Part shown: one piece after another, positions 1-7,193 of the stretch
How positions within the stretch are numbered: position 1 is the stretch's first letter
How the letters are laid out: every line of letters starts with the position of its first letter
Origin: a virus
DNA: 64,000 bases
Direction: 5' to 3' (one strand)
Virus record (IMG/VR): IMGVR_UViG_3300021403_000006
Span: 1 to 64,000 of that record
The notes under the pieces: generated by a model
Told to the model about the DNA's origin: nothing
The model's input: the letters and a program-made list of their open reading frames with translations, nothing else
Database searches by the model: none
Position numbers and translations under genes: made by a program

Positions 1-91
1 AACACCGGGACTGCTCCAGGCCGTCGTTGACCGCGAAGCACAGGGGGCAGTACCACCAACGAGGCTTCTCGGCGGCGGGACGGCTGGGCAC
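1..91 (-). CDS. Partial small zinc-ribbon-like protein (3' end outside window)
   Basis: After the stop of the upstream gene the same frame stays open to the window edge. The first start is a GTG at 91. The visible 30 residues contain WWYCPLCF followed by a later Cys, which looks like the first knuckle of a zinc ribbon. The SD is weak (a GGTCC-type stretch upstream). The gene would be the next member of a minus-strand operon. The C-terminal part is cut off, so the function is unknown and the call rests mainly on the CxxC motif and gene packing. Confidence 0.4.
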   Translation of the reverse strand, partial: MPSRPAAEKPRWWYCPLCFAVNDGLEQSRC

Positions 92-103
92 GAGCGGACC
101 ATA

Positions 104-1054
104 TCAGGGACTCTCTGTGGCTTCGGGGGGGTCCGGCAAGTTCCGCTGCGTGGCCTCGGCCTCCAGGCGGTCCAGGTACCCGGCCAGGCGGTTGAAGTAC
201 TCCGGCTTGTGGCTGCCGATCTGGCCCAGCATCCAGTCCAGGCAGGGCTGCATGGCTGCTCTGGCCCTGGCGATCTCCTCGACGGACAGTTCGGCCCGGT
301 TGTCGACGGCGCGCTGGAGGACAGTGACGATGGGGGCGACTAGATGGTAGGGAAGCACCGCCTTCACGTCGGAGCCGTACTCTGCGGGCAGGTTGGCGAG
401 CAGGTTGGTGAGCCAGGCCAGCATCTCGATGGCCTCGGTGGCGCTGACGTCCGACTCCAGTGCTGCCACCCGGCGCAGGGCGAAGTTGGTGTCGGGCGAG
501 GTCATCCGGTAGATCTCCCGCACGGTGGCGTAGCTGACGGCTGCGTGGGGGGCAATCCGGCGAAAGCTGAGACCGGCGTCATAGAGGGCCACGATGATCT
601 GGTCGCGGCGAAGATTGCCATCGGTGGTGGTGCTGACCACGGCCCGCAGGGCGTCCAGAAGGCTCTCGACGTCGGCATTGTTAGATTTCCTAACACCATC
701 CCGACTGTTATTTTTTCTAACACTTCGTCGTGGCTTTACCCCCTCAGGTGGGTCGCTGGGCACGGATCCGTGCCAGGCGTGCCAGGTGCGTCGGAGTTGG
801 TGTGTGCTGTCCTTGAAAGAGGTGGTGAAGAGGGCTGGCAGAATCGGCCCAGCCAGCACCCAAGCCAGGGCCAGGATGCCTTCCAGTGCCGCCTCGATGG
901 ACTCTTTGTCCGACCCGAAGAGGCGGTTGATCCCACCGAGATGGGGTAGGGACCAGATCAAGTCGTCCAGGTCCACTACCTGCGCGAAACCCCAGACCAC
1001 GAAGGCGACGATGAACCGGTACACGTAGCGTCGGGTCCAGGGTGCGGAGAACAT
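104..1054 (-). CDS. Membrane-anchored helix-turn-helix protein, unknown function
   Basis: The protein has 316 aa. The N-terminus carries two hydrophobic stretches (about residues 10-28 and 58-78), so it is probably inserted in the membrane. Residues of about 145-185 (DQIIVALYDAGLSFRRIA, then SYATVREIYRM) read as a resolvase-like helix-turn-helix. The linker between membrane and HTH parts is locally AT-rich and coded by AAA/AAT codons, unlike the rest of the gene, and contains two 17-bp inverted repeats. The start is an ATG with a good SD (AAGGAGA). It diverges from the gene at 1226. A membrane-tethered regulator is an inference; no family was recognised. Confidence 0.6.
   Translation of the reverse strand: MFSAPWTRRYVYRFIVAFVVWGFAQVVDLDDLIWSLPHLGGINRLFGSDKESIEAALEGILALAWVLAGPILPALFTTSFKDSTHQLRRTWHAWHGSVPSDPPEGVKPRRSVRKNNSRDGVRKSNNADVESLLDALRAVVSTTTDGNLRRDQIIVALYDAGLSFRRIAPHAAVSYATVREIYRMTSPDTNFALRRVAALESDVSATEAIEMLAWLTNLLANLPAEYGSDVKAVLPYHLVAPIVTVLQRAVDNRAELSVEEIARARAAMQPCLDWMLGQIGSHKPEYFNRLAGYLDRLEAEATQRNLPDPPEATESP
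679..695. promoter_or_regulatory. 17-bp inverted repeat (candidate operator), copy 1
   Basis: TGTTAGATTTCCTAACA has perfect TGTTA/TAACA arms and extends to TGTTAG/CTAACA. It lies inside the coding sequence of the 104-1054 gene, 27 bp from a second copy. It is an AT-rich island in GC-rich DNA. Binding by a dimeric regulator is inferred. Confidence 0.45.
706..722. promoter_or_regulatory. 17-bp inverted repeat (candidate operator), copy 2
   Basis: TGTTATTTTTTCTAACA has 5-bp perfect arms around a T-rich centre. It is identical base for base to the site at 35608-35624 just upstream of terminase. Confidence 0.5.
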
Positions 1055-1225
1055 CTAGTCTCCTTGGTGGAAAGTCCTGGTCAGAGGCTTGTACCGGGAA
1101 CTTGCCGGGGATACGGTCTTGGGGGTACATCCGTGGGCTACCATCACCTGTTGGAAAAATCAAGTGGGTGGGGAAGGGTTGAAAAAATGGCAGAGGCAGA
1201 GCGAGCAAGGTAGGAGGCCAACATT
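1055..1225. promoter_or_regulatory. Divergent intergenic region between the first two gene blocks
   Basis: This 171-bp gap separates the starts of genes on opposite strands, so it should hold at least one promoter in each direction. It has two A-rich patches around 1155 and 1178, and an SD (TAGGAGG) for the plus-strand gene. No clear -35/-10 pair was identified. Confidence 0.3.
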
Positions 1226-1651
1226 ATGTCGCCAGCGGCGGTGCGGGTACGAGGGGCCGACACAACCGACGATGCCTTCGTGCGGTGCCGGACGTATAGC
1301 CACGCCTGGGATGAGTTCTATCCGATCGACATGGAAGCGCCCTGGTACGGCTGGCGGTTGTCGCTCCGATGCATGCGCTGCGGCACAGAGCGCCACGACA
1401 ACATCGCCCACGGCACCGGCCAGATGATGGGGCGGCGTTACATGTACCCGGAGGGCTACCAGAACAAGGGCGAGGATCGCCCCACCAAGGAAGTGTTCCG
1501 GGAGGAGTTGTTCGAACGACTGCGCTCCCAGCTTGAGGAGCATGCCGCCGTGGGCGGCAAGACTCCCGAAAACGGGGACACCAAGGTGACTCCGATCACC
1601 AAGAAGGCCACCGCTACCACAACCAAGAAAACCGTCAGGAAGAGAGCTTGA
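1226..1651 (+). CDS. Small Cys-containing protein with basic C-terminal tail
   Basis: The protein has 141 aa. The N-terminal half has CRTYSHAWDEF and, about 30 residues on, LRCMRCGTERHD, suggesting one zinc knuckle. The last 25 residues are rich in Lys, Thr and Ala, like the DNA-binding tails of histone H1-type proteins. The start is an ATG at 1226 with SD TAGGAGG. It is the first gene of the plus-strand accessory operon and its stop overlaps the TTG start of the ParB-like gene. I know this general type from actinobacterial phages as a conserved hypothetical protein; its function is not known to me. Confidence 0.65.
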   Translation: MSPAAVRVRGADTTDDAFVRCRTYSHAWDEFYPIDMEAPWYGWRLSLRCMRCGTERHDNIAHGTGQMMGRRYMYPEGYQNKGEDRPTKEVFREELFERLRSQLEEHAAVGGKTPENGDTKVTPITKKATATTTKKTVRKRA

Positions 1652-2505
1652 GTCCAACTCGTAAAACCACGCCTAAAGAGAATGAGACCGTCGAGATTGA
1701 GACCGTCACACCCGAAATGGCCCAGGACTGGCTTCAGGGCAACGTCGATAACCGCAAGCTGCGAGAGACCAGGGTTCTCTATTTGGCCCGGCTGTTGACG
1801 CTCAATGAGTGGGAACTGACCGGCGACGCCATCGTCTTCGATGAACAGGGCGTGCTGATCAACGGCCAGCACCGTCTGACCGCTTTGGTCGTCGCCAAGA
1901 CCCCGGCTCGGTTCCTGATCCTACGGGGGGTCCCCTCCGCGGCGCAGGAGGTCATGGATCAGGGACTGAGTCGGAACCTGGGCGACCAGCTTCACCGTCG
2001 CGGCGTCAAGTACGCCAACGTGGTAGCGGGCGCGCTGCACTGGCTCTTCCAGATGAGCTACATCGAGGAGACCGGCAACGTCCACTACTCCGATCCCTCC
2101 ATGCGACCCTCCCTGCGTGAGCTTCTCCACCTCTACGAGGCCAACACGGATCTCCCCGACGAGGCCCCCCGGCTGGGCAAGCTGGTGTACTACACCAAGG
2201 TCCGGCACGGGCCAACGCTGGCCCTCTACCACCGGCTCCTGGCCGTCGATGCCGAGGACGCCGAGGTGTTCTTCAAGAACTGGCAGGAGGGCACCGAACT
2301 GAACAAGAACGATCCCATCTGGCGGCTGCGGGAGTGGACGCTCAGCGACTCCCGCACCCGTGCCACCAGTGGGCGCGCCCCGACCTACCGCTATATGGCC
2401 CTGGCCCTCAAGGCCTGGAACTTCTGGCGGGAAGGCATGCAGATCGGAAAACTGACCTGGCACTTCTCTTCCACCAAACGGGAGCCATGGCCGACACCCC
2501 ACTAG
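1648..2505 (+). CDS. ParB-like nuclease-domain protein
   Basis: The protein has 285 aa. Residues of about 15-90 resemble a ParB/sulfiredoxin-like domain: a segment predicting actions on DNA ends with the hallmark LINGQHRLTALV, equivalent to the G-(Q/E)-H-R motif. The C-terminal 150 residues are helical with no motif recognised. It starts with TTG at 1648, overlapping the upstream TGA (TTGA). Phage proteins with this domain are often called ParB-like, but a role in partition is not implied here because no ParA partner is present. A regulatory or nuclease role is possible. Confidence 0.65.
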   Translation: MSPTRKTTPKENETVEIETVTPEMAQDWLQGNVDNRKLRETRVLYLARLLTLNEWELTGDAIVFDEQGVLINGQHRLTALVVAKTPARFLILRGVPSAAQEVMDQGLSRNLGDQLHRRGVKYANVVAGALHWLFQMSYIEETGNVHYSDPSMRPSLRELLHLYEANTDLPDEAPRLGKLVYYTKVRHGPTLALYHRLLAVDAEDAEVFFKNWQEGTELNKNDPIWRLREWTLSDSRTRATSGRAPTYRYMALALKAWNFWREGMQIGKLTWHFSSTKREPWPTPH

Positions 2506-3545
2506 ATGGTGTGCTGGGGCATATCATTGAGAACAATCCGATCAGCGGCGCGCCGCAGATCGAGGGTGAGGCCTTCGGCAAGGTCAACAAGTCCACCGAG
2601 TTCCTCCAGGCCCTGCGGCCCGCCGACGTAGTACACGTCCGGGAGCAACTGCTGCGCTGGTGGTCGCAGCCGGGTGAGTGGCAGTGGCGTTTCGCTCTCC
2701 AGGGACGGAGGAAGTTACCGGGCTGGGGTGAGAATCGCAGCGAAGAGGCCGAGGGGGCGCGCTGGTGGATAGCCGACACCATTAGGAAGGCGGAGTTGTA
2801 CTGGGTGTCGCCGGAGATGACCGAGGTGATCACCACCCTGGCCCCCTCTATTCCTGACACGCTGCCCCAACCGCCAGTTCCTGACGCTTTCGTGATGTTC
2901 ACCAAGTCCGTCCCCGGCACCGACGCCGAGACCGGGGACATGATCTACACCAGCGCCTTCCTGTGGGGCACAGCCAATCTGTACCGGATTGGTGAGGTGG
3001 TGGCGCTGGAGACCTACGCCTGGCGGGATCTGGTCCAGTTGTACCAGGGCCTACCGGAGAAGCTCCAGGATCGGTTCCGGGAGATCTACCCGATGCGGTT
3101 GATGCCGACCGGAGGTTCGGAGTGGCCGCTCGACGTCGAGACCTCCGACTTCGACAAGCTGCCCTCCGACGAGCCGCTCATGCAGCAGTCCATCCTGGAG
3201 GACCGCAAGCTGCTCTCGACGTTCTGGGCGCTGGCCTCGCAGAGGATCGTGCTTGAGACCCTGGAGCAGCCTGGGGGCCGTCAGGCCATGCGCCGGGCGC
3301 AACGAGAGGGGCGCAAGCTGGACGAGGTTCGTGTGATCCGGCTACGGGAACCCGCCACCCGCAGCCGTGGCGATGCTGGCTCGGATGTGGAGTGGTCCCA
3401 TCGGTGGATCGTCGGCAAGCACTGGCGTAACCAGTGGTACCCCGCATCCGGCCAGCACCGCCCCAAGATCATCGAGGCGTACCAGAAGGGACCAGCAGAT
3501 AAGCCCCTGGTGGTCAGGGAGACGGTGCGGGCGCTGGTGAGGTGA
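2487..3545 (+). CDS. Conserved hypothetical protein with W-rich C-terminal motif
   Basis: The protein has 352 aa and is soluble. The ATG at 2487 is preferred over upstream starts because it overlaps the previous gene by only 19 bp and has an SD (GGAG). The C-terminus contains a segment of the form HRWIVGKHWRNQWYPA followed by HRPKIIEAYQKGP. I have seen such a segment at the end of many actinobacterial plasmid and phage proteins, where it seems to be a detachable module. The function is unknown. The gene sits in the small-gene operon that starts at 1226. Confidence 0.6.
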   Translation: MADTPLDGVLGHIIENNPISGAPQIEGEAFGKVNKSTEFLQALRPADVVHVREQLLRWWSQPGEWQWRFALQGRRKLPGWGENRSEEAEGARWWIADTIRKAELYWVSPEMTEVITTLAPSIPDTLPQPPVPDAFVMFTKSVPGTDAETGDMIYTSAFLWGTANLYRIGEVVALETYAWRDLVQLYQGLPEKLQDRFREIYPMRLMPTGGSEWPLDVETSDFDKLPSDEPLMQQSILEDRKLLSTFWALASQRIVLETLEQPGGRQAMRRAQREGRKLDEVRVIRLREPATRSRGDAGSDVEWSHRWIVGKHWRNQWYPASGQHRPKIIEAYQKGPADKPLVVRETVRALVR

Positions 3546-3578
3546 ATGTACTCTCCGCTCATAGCTAGTTGGTTTCGC

Positions 3579-3698
3579 ATGACCTATTGCGCCAAGTGTG
3601 GAGACACCAGGGCCGACCATGTGACAGACCGGCGTTGCACGGTGGAGGGGTGTAACTGCAAGCGCTTCACCAGGGTGAGACTGGAAGTGGTGAGATGA
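3579..3698 (+). CDS. 39-aa zinc-finger-like miniprotein
   Basis: An ATG at 3579 opens a 39-codon frame ending in TGA at 3696-3698, which overlaps the next ATG (ATGA). It has Cys at 4, 7, 20, 25 and 27 (YCAKCG then RRCTVEGCNC), enough to bind one zinc ion. The tight ATGA coupling to the next gene and the cysteine density support a real gene despite its size. The function is unknown. Confidence 0.55.
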   Translation: MTYCAKCGDTRADHVTDRRCTVEGCNCKRFTRVRLEVVR

Positions 3699-3994
3699 GG
3701 CGCTTGATGAAGCTCAACATCGTTCTGGGCGGCGTGGCCGGGGCGCTGGCTGGTCTGTGCCTGGCGTTGGGCTACTACATCGAATCCCTCACCCTGGTCA
3801 TTGTCATGCTCAACTGCTGCGCCGCGCCCTTCTTCTGGAAGCGGGCCTTCCAGGTGGGTTGGCTGAAGGGCCGTCAGGCCATGCTCAACTCCATGGCCGA
3901 GGCCACCCGGCGGCAGATGGGCTTGATCGATTGGGTCGAGGCCGAGATGGAGCGCGACGGCTTCGTGGTCCTGCGAGAGCGTCCCGATGACTGA
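3695..3994 (+). CDS. Small membrane protein
   Basis: The protein has 99 aa. Two hydrophobic segments (about residues 8-26 and 32-48) are joined by a very short loop and followed by an amphipathic, charged C-terminal helix. This is a helical hairpin with a cytoplasmic tail. It overlaps its neighbours by ATGA on the 5' side and 8 bp on the 3' side. It is too far from the endolysin to call it a holin, and no specific family was recognised. Confidence 0.6.
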   Translation: MRRLMKLNIVLGGVAGALAGLCLALGYYIESLTLVIVMLNCCAAPFFWKRAFQVGWLKGRQAMLNSMAEATRRQMGLIDWVEAEMERDGFVVLRERPDD

Positions 3995-4193
3995 CTACGC
4001 ACGCCCGGTTGATGCTGATCATGCCCTCCTGGTCGGTGCCTTGATGGGTGCCGTCATGAACGCCAGAGTGGAAGGCTTCGATTACACGGTGCAGCCCCTG
4101 GATGACGAGGAGGGCAACCACCTGGCGACGTTTGCGATCACCGCACCTTCAGGGCGCTACTTCGTCCAGGTGGTGAAAGTTGCCCCTGAGTAA
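3987..4193 (+). CDS. Hypothetical protein, 68 aa
   Basis: This is a small soluble acidic protein with an alternating pattern in the C-terminal half (YTVQPLDDEEGNHLATFAI, then GRYFVQVVKVAPE) that predicts three or four beta strands. It overlaps the neighbours on both sides, consistent with an operon. No function was recognised. Confidence 0.55.
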   Translation: MTDYARPVDADHALLVGALMGAVMNARVEGFDYTVQPLDDEEGNHLATFAITAPSGRYFVQVVKVAPE

Positions 4194-4644
4194 CCTGCCC
4201 GGCCCCTGGCGCTGGGAGGTTCGCAACGGGCTGTGGTGGCGGATCCACGACCAGCTACGGATCGAGGACGGCCCCCACACCTGGAACGAACTTAACGTCG
4301 GCCTGGGTGGCTTCGGTGATGCCCACGGCAAGGTCTACGACCGCCAGGGTGAACCGATCCCGATCAGGGTCTACGAGGAATACCTGGCCGACCCGGACTA
4401 CAAGATCGTCCAGCAGGACGTGTTCGTCTACGAGGGCGAGCCAGTACAGGTCTCCACGGTGTGGCTGGGCCTGGACCACAACTGGTGGCCCCATGGTCCT
4501 CGCAAGATCTTTGAGACCATGATCTTCGGCGGCATCCATGACCTGGAGCAGTGGCGCTACGACACGGAGGAAAATGCCAGGCACGGTCATTCTGAGGTGG
4601 TGGCTCTGCTACAGCTAGAGCAAGCCAACAAGGAGGACCCGTGA
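4180..4644 (+). CDS. Hypothetical protein, 154 aa
   Basis: The TTG at 4180 is the start that best fits the spacing, with a purine-rich stretch (GGTGGTGAAAG) upstream. It overlaps the preceding gene by 14 bp. The protein is rich in Trp, Gly and Asp and mostly beta-predicted, with no Cys and no membrane segment. The 3' end overlaps the GTG of the next gene. No family was recognised. Confidence 0.55.
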   Translation: MPLSNLPGPWRWEVRNGLWWRIHDQLRIEDGPHTWNELNVGLGGFGDAHGKVYDRQGEPIPIRVYEEYLADPDYKIVQQDVFVYEGEPVQVSTVWLGLDHNWWPHGPRKIFETMIFGGIHDLEQWRYDTEENARHGHSEVVALLQLEQANKEDP

Positions 4645-4919
4645 GCATGAGCCAAATGACCTACAGCACCGGTAACACCGGCATCACATTGGTGCCCACC
4701 GATTCGGAGCGCATCACCACACCCAAGGGCCTTTTGGTCACCAGGGCCATCCAGATGAAGAACGGCTGGGTGGGCCAGATCATCATCGACAAGACCATCG
4801 TGTGGGAAGGCACGCCGGAGGAGGACGAGCGCGATGCCACACAGCAAGCAACGCAGCGTGTCGTGGAGCGGCTAATGGCCATCTTCTCCGACGACGCCGA
4901 TCTCGGCCCCGTGGATTGA
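4641..4919 (+). CDS. Hypothetical protein, 92 aa
   Basis: The GTG at 4641 overlaps the previous stop (GTGA) and follows an AAGGAGG SD, which decides this start over the in-frame ATG two codons later. The N-terminal half is beta-like and the C-terminal 35 residues form a charged helix (EEDERDATQQATQRVVERL). The function is unknown. Confidence 0.55.
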   Translation: MSMSQMTYSTGNTGITLVPTDSERITTPKGLLVTRAIQMKNGWVGQIIIDKTIVWEGTPEEDERDATQQATQRVVERLMAIFSDDADLGPVD

Positions 4920-5452
4920 GCTACCGGGAGACCTACGAGAACCTGTGCGTCCTCCTGGAGGAGTACGCCGACGCCGACACCGAGACGGTGGCGGAACAGG
5001 CCCTGGCCATGCTCGCCCTCACAGGTGAGGACCTTCTGGAGTCTCTAGACCCACCACCGGGATTGCAGACCTGGCTGCACTCTCACGGGGTCTCTCTCGT
5101 GGCCACCGTCGAGGCCAGGTCTCCCCGTGTCTGGGGGGTCCTCCAGGCCGAGGGGGACGAGGAAGTGGAGGAGGAAGAAGCGTTTGACGGCCTGGAGGAA
5201 CGGCAGCCGGATATGGGGCCGTCCCTCCAGGTCGGGGACTTCGTAGATTACAGGACTGCGCCCAGCGGCCCCCACAGCCAGAGTCAGATCGGTTCGGGCC
5301 GGGTCAACGCCATCACCAGCGAGGGCTGGGTCATCGTGCAGGACAGCCCGACCCATGAGCAGTGGCTGAACCCTGAAGCCGGTGACTTTATCCGGCAAGT
5401 GCGGACTCCCGAACTCTCTCCTCAACAAAGCGTTCAAGCTCCCCCATTGTGA
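4916..5452 (+). CDS. Acidic hypothetical protein, last gene of the plus operon
   Basis: The TTG at 4916 overlaps the upstream TGA (TTGA), the same coupling used elsewhere in this operon, and gives 178 aa. The N-terminal 60 residues are helical. A very acidic stretch follows (EGDEEVEEEEAFDGLEE), then a compact beta-rich domain (VGDFVDYRTAP, SGRVNAITSEGWVIVQD) that resembles an SH3-like barrel. The last 65 bp overlap the end of the convergent gene at 5388-5684. No terminator was seen between them. Confidence 0.5.
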   Translation: MSYRETYENLCVLLEEYADADTETVAEQALAMLALTGEDLLESLDPPPGLQTWLHSHGVSLVATVEARSPRVWGVLQAEGDEEVEEEEAFDGLEERQPDMGPSLQVGDFVDYRTAPSGPHSQSQIGSGRVNAITSEGWVIVQDSPTHEQWLNPEAGDFIRQVRTPELSPQQSVQAPPL

Positions 5453-5684
5453 ACAATGACCTGGTCCCGATTTTCACCGGGTGGATCTGCTTCAAATGGA
5501 TGAGGCGATACAGCATTTGTTTGCTGATCTTGCCCAAGATGAAACATGCGTCGGCCACGTTGTAGAGCAGCGGGGTGGGCTTCCACTCCTGCTCCTTGGC
5601 CTCTTCAGCGTCGACCTCAGCGTCTGTCTCCGTCTCGGCTTCGGGTTCAGCCGAGGCGACTCTGCGGACCAGCTTGCGGGGCAT
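5388..5684 (-). CDS. Excisionase/MerR-type helix-turn-helix protein
   Basis: The protein has 98 aa. Residues of about 40-95 form a winged-helix fold of the excisionase or MerR N-terminal type: NVADACFILGKISKQMLYRL, then LKQIHPVKIGTRSLFTMGEL and a last helix. The N-terminus is MPRKLVRRV, followed by an acidic Glu/Asp stretch; the basic start matches the RRLVR-type tag seen on eight other proteins. The ATG follows a GGTGAGG SD encoded within the end of the upstream gene. No integrase is visible, so transcriptional regulation is more likely than excision. Confidence 0.65.
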   Translation of the reverse strand: MPRKLVRRVASAEPEAETETDAEVDAEEAKEQEWKPTPLLYNVADACFILGKISKQMLYRLIHLKQIHPVKIGTRSLFTMGELERFVEERVRESALAG

Positions 5685-6685
5685 CAGCGCGCCCTCACCA
5701 GGCGGCGGGGCCGGGACGCCTCCGGCTCCTCGACCGGCATCGGCTGCTCCGGCAGGGCGTTGAACACGAGGCCCTCGACGGTCTTGCCCAGGTTGGTCAG
5801 GAACTCGTCCAGCACGTCATGCAGCCGCCCAGGGAAGCGGTCGATGGTCTCCACAAGCTCCCGTATGGCCCTGGTGTCCTCGGTGATCGGACCGGCTGAC
5901 TCGACCGACACAGAGACCACCTCGGTCACCACGGCGACCTCTGGGGCCTGTGGGGTCTCCTCAGGCGTATCTGGGGCCTCGTCAGGCTCTGCGTCGCCCT
6001 GGGCCTCCATGATCTCCTCGATCATGGCGGCGGAGGACTTGCGGGGCGGCAGGCCCAGCTTGAGGGCGATGTCCTTGATGTCGGCCCGGCTCAGCTTCTC
6101 CAGGTCGGATCGGGCGTAGATGGGAAGCTCCTCCTCATCTGCTTCAGCTTCCTTCTCTACGGACTCGACGTCGAGAACGCCCTGGGCGGGCGCAGCCTGC
6201 TCGGTGTTCTCCTCCTCGTTCTCTGCGATGGGTGCATTGCCGTCTGTGAGGTCCCTGACGTCTATACCGGCGTCCAGGAACTTCCCGACGATCTCGCCCA
6301 GGTCCTCCTCACGGTCCTTGTCCCACAAGACCTCCAATATCGCCGTGGGGGAATCGGACAGGATCTGCTCCATCTGCACGAACACATCGGCGACGTGATA
6401 GGTCTTGGCCGCGTCACCAGCGATCTCGGTGAAGCGCCGCCGTCCTTTGTCCGCGGTACCGGTGATGACCTCGTAGGTGATGTCGGACTGCTTGGCCATG
6501 TCGACCAGTTCTTCCATGGTGTCGGAGAACTCGTCGGTGGTGAGGGGGAAGACGAACCGGACGGCATCATCCTCACTCGTGATGCTGGCCTCAATGAACT
6601 CCTCGATCAGGTCGGTCGCGTTGTCGACGTCCATCGTCCCGGTTCCGAGAAACCCGATCGTCACCCCCTCTGCCTTTTGCGCCAT
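5684..6685 (-). CDS. Lsr2-like/SAP-like putative DNA-binding protein
   Basis: The protein has 333 aa. Residues 1-150 alternate strands and helices and could be a Rossmann-like domain (VTIGFLGTGTM, VRFVFPLT, ADVFVQMEQIL). An acidic linker follows. A short helix-extension-helix, YARSDLEKLSRADIKDIALK plus LGLPPRKSSAAMIEEIM, resembles SAP, Rho-N or Lsr2 C-terminal DNA-binding motifs. The C-terminus is RPRRLVRAR, one of the recurring basic tags. The ATG has a strong SD (AGGAGGAG). A nucleoid-type or regulatory role is inferred. Confidence 0.55.
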   Translation of the reverse strand: MAQKAEGVTIGFLGTGTMDVDNATDLIEEFIEASITSEDDAVRFVFPLTTDEFSDTMEELVDMAKQSDITYEVITGTADKGRRRFTEIAGDAAKTYHVADVFVQMEQILSDSPTAILEVLWDKDREEDLGEIVGKFLDAGIDVRDLTDGNAPIAENEEENTEQAAPAQGVLDVESVEKEAEADEEELPIYARSDLEKLSRADIKDIALKLGLPPRKSSAAMIEEIMEAQGDAEPDEAPDTPEETPQAPEVAVVTEVVSVSVESAGPITEDTRAIRELVETIDRFPGRLHDVLDEFLTNLGKTVEGLVFNALPEQPMPVEEPEASRPRRLVRAR

Positions 6686-6770
6686 GGTTGGCTCCTCCTG
6701 TGTGAACTCGTGGAGTCACTCTTAGTCCTCCCAGCGTCGGTTTGTGCCGGTCTGCGGAAAGTTCCTGGGA

Positions 6771-6806
6771 GAAAAAAGACGGTGCCCCTGGGGTGGAAGG
6801 GGCACC
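6771..6806 (-). terminator. Intrinsic terminator for the minus-strand fibre operon
   Basis: GGTGCCCC (6781-6788) pairs with GGGGCACC (6799-6806) over a 10-nt loop. Read on the minus strand the stem is followed by GTCTTTTTTC. The position, just after the stop of the 6885-7193 gene, fits the end of the long minus-strand transcript that includes the baseplate and fibre genes. Confidence 0.8.
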
Positions 6807-6884
6807 GCCTTGACGTCACCGGCTGTGAAAGGTGATGCAAGGGGACTGTATAACGATCAGGTACTAGAAGGCAAGGACTCCCTC

Positions 6885-7193
6885 TTAACGGCGACGGCCA
6901 CGGGTCTTATCCATGACTGCCGTTATCATGTTGTCTCTGTGGCTTCGTAGGACTGTATCGGTGGCGTGCAACAAGGCTGCAAGTCCAGATGCGCCCAGAG
7001 CGATCAGTACCTTTGTGTCGATGCTGCGGTGGGCCACCAGCACCGTCAGTACCCCACAGCAACACAGGTTGACGAGGGTCTTCCACCAGGCCACCTGGTG
7101 CAGCCCGATCCGCCGAGTGACCTCCTTGTACACCTCGGTCAGCTTCATGGACCCGAACCCGATGAGCAGCGCGTAACCCAGATCAGCACCCAT
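6885..7193 (-). CDS. Small membrane protein downstream of baseplate genes
   Basis: The protein has 102 aa from the ATG at 7193, which overlaps the upstream stop (TGATG). It has three hydrophobic stretches (about residues 5-15, 37-52 and 58-72), a basic middle and a basic C-terminus (DKTRGRRR). It is the last gene before the terminator. A holin or membrane-adaptor role is possible, but the lysis genes lie elsewhere in the window, so the function stays open. Confidence 0.55.
   Translation of the reverse strand: MGADLGYALLIGFGSMKLTEVYKEVTRRIGLHQVAWWKTLVNLCCCGVLTVLVAHRSIDTKVLIALGASGLAALLHATDTVLRSHRDNMITAVMDKTRGRRR

Noticed and set aside
1648-2505. ParB partition system, implying a plasmid prophage
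   Set aside because: No ParA and no parS-like repeats; ParB-like nuclease domains occur in many phage proteins without partition.
5388-5684. Excisionase function, implying a temperate phage
   Set aside because: No integrase, attachment site or repressor is visible in the window; the fold is also common in plain regulators.
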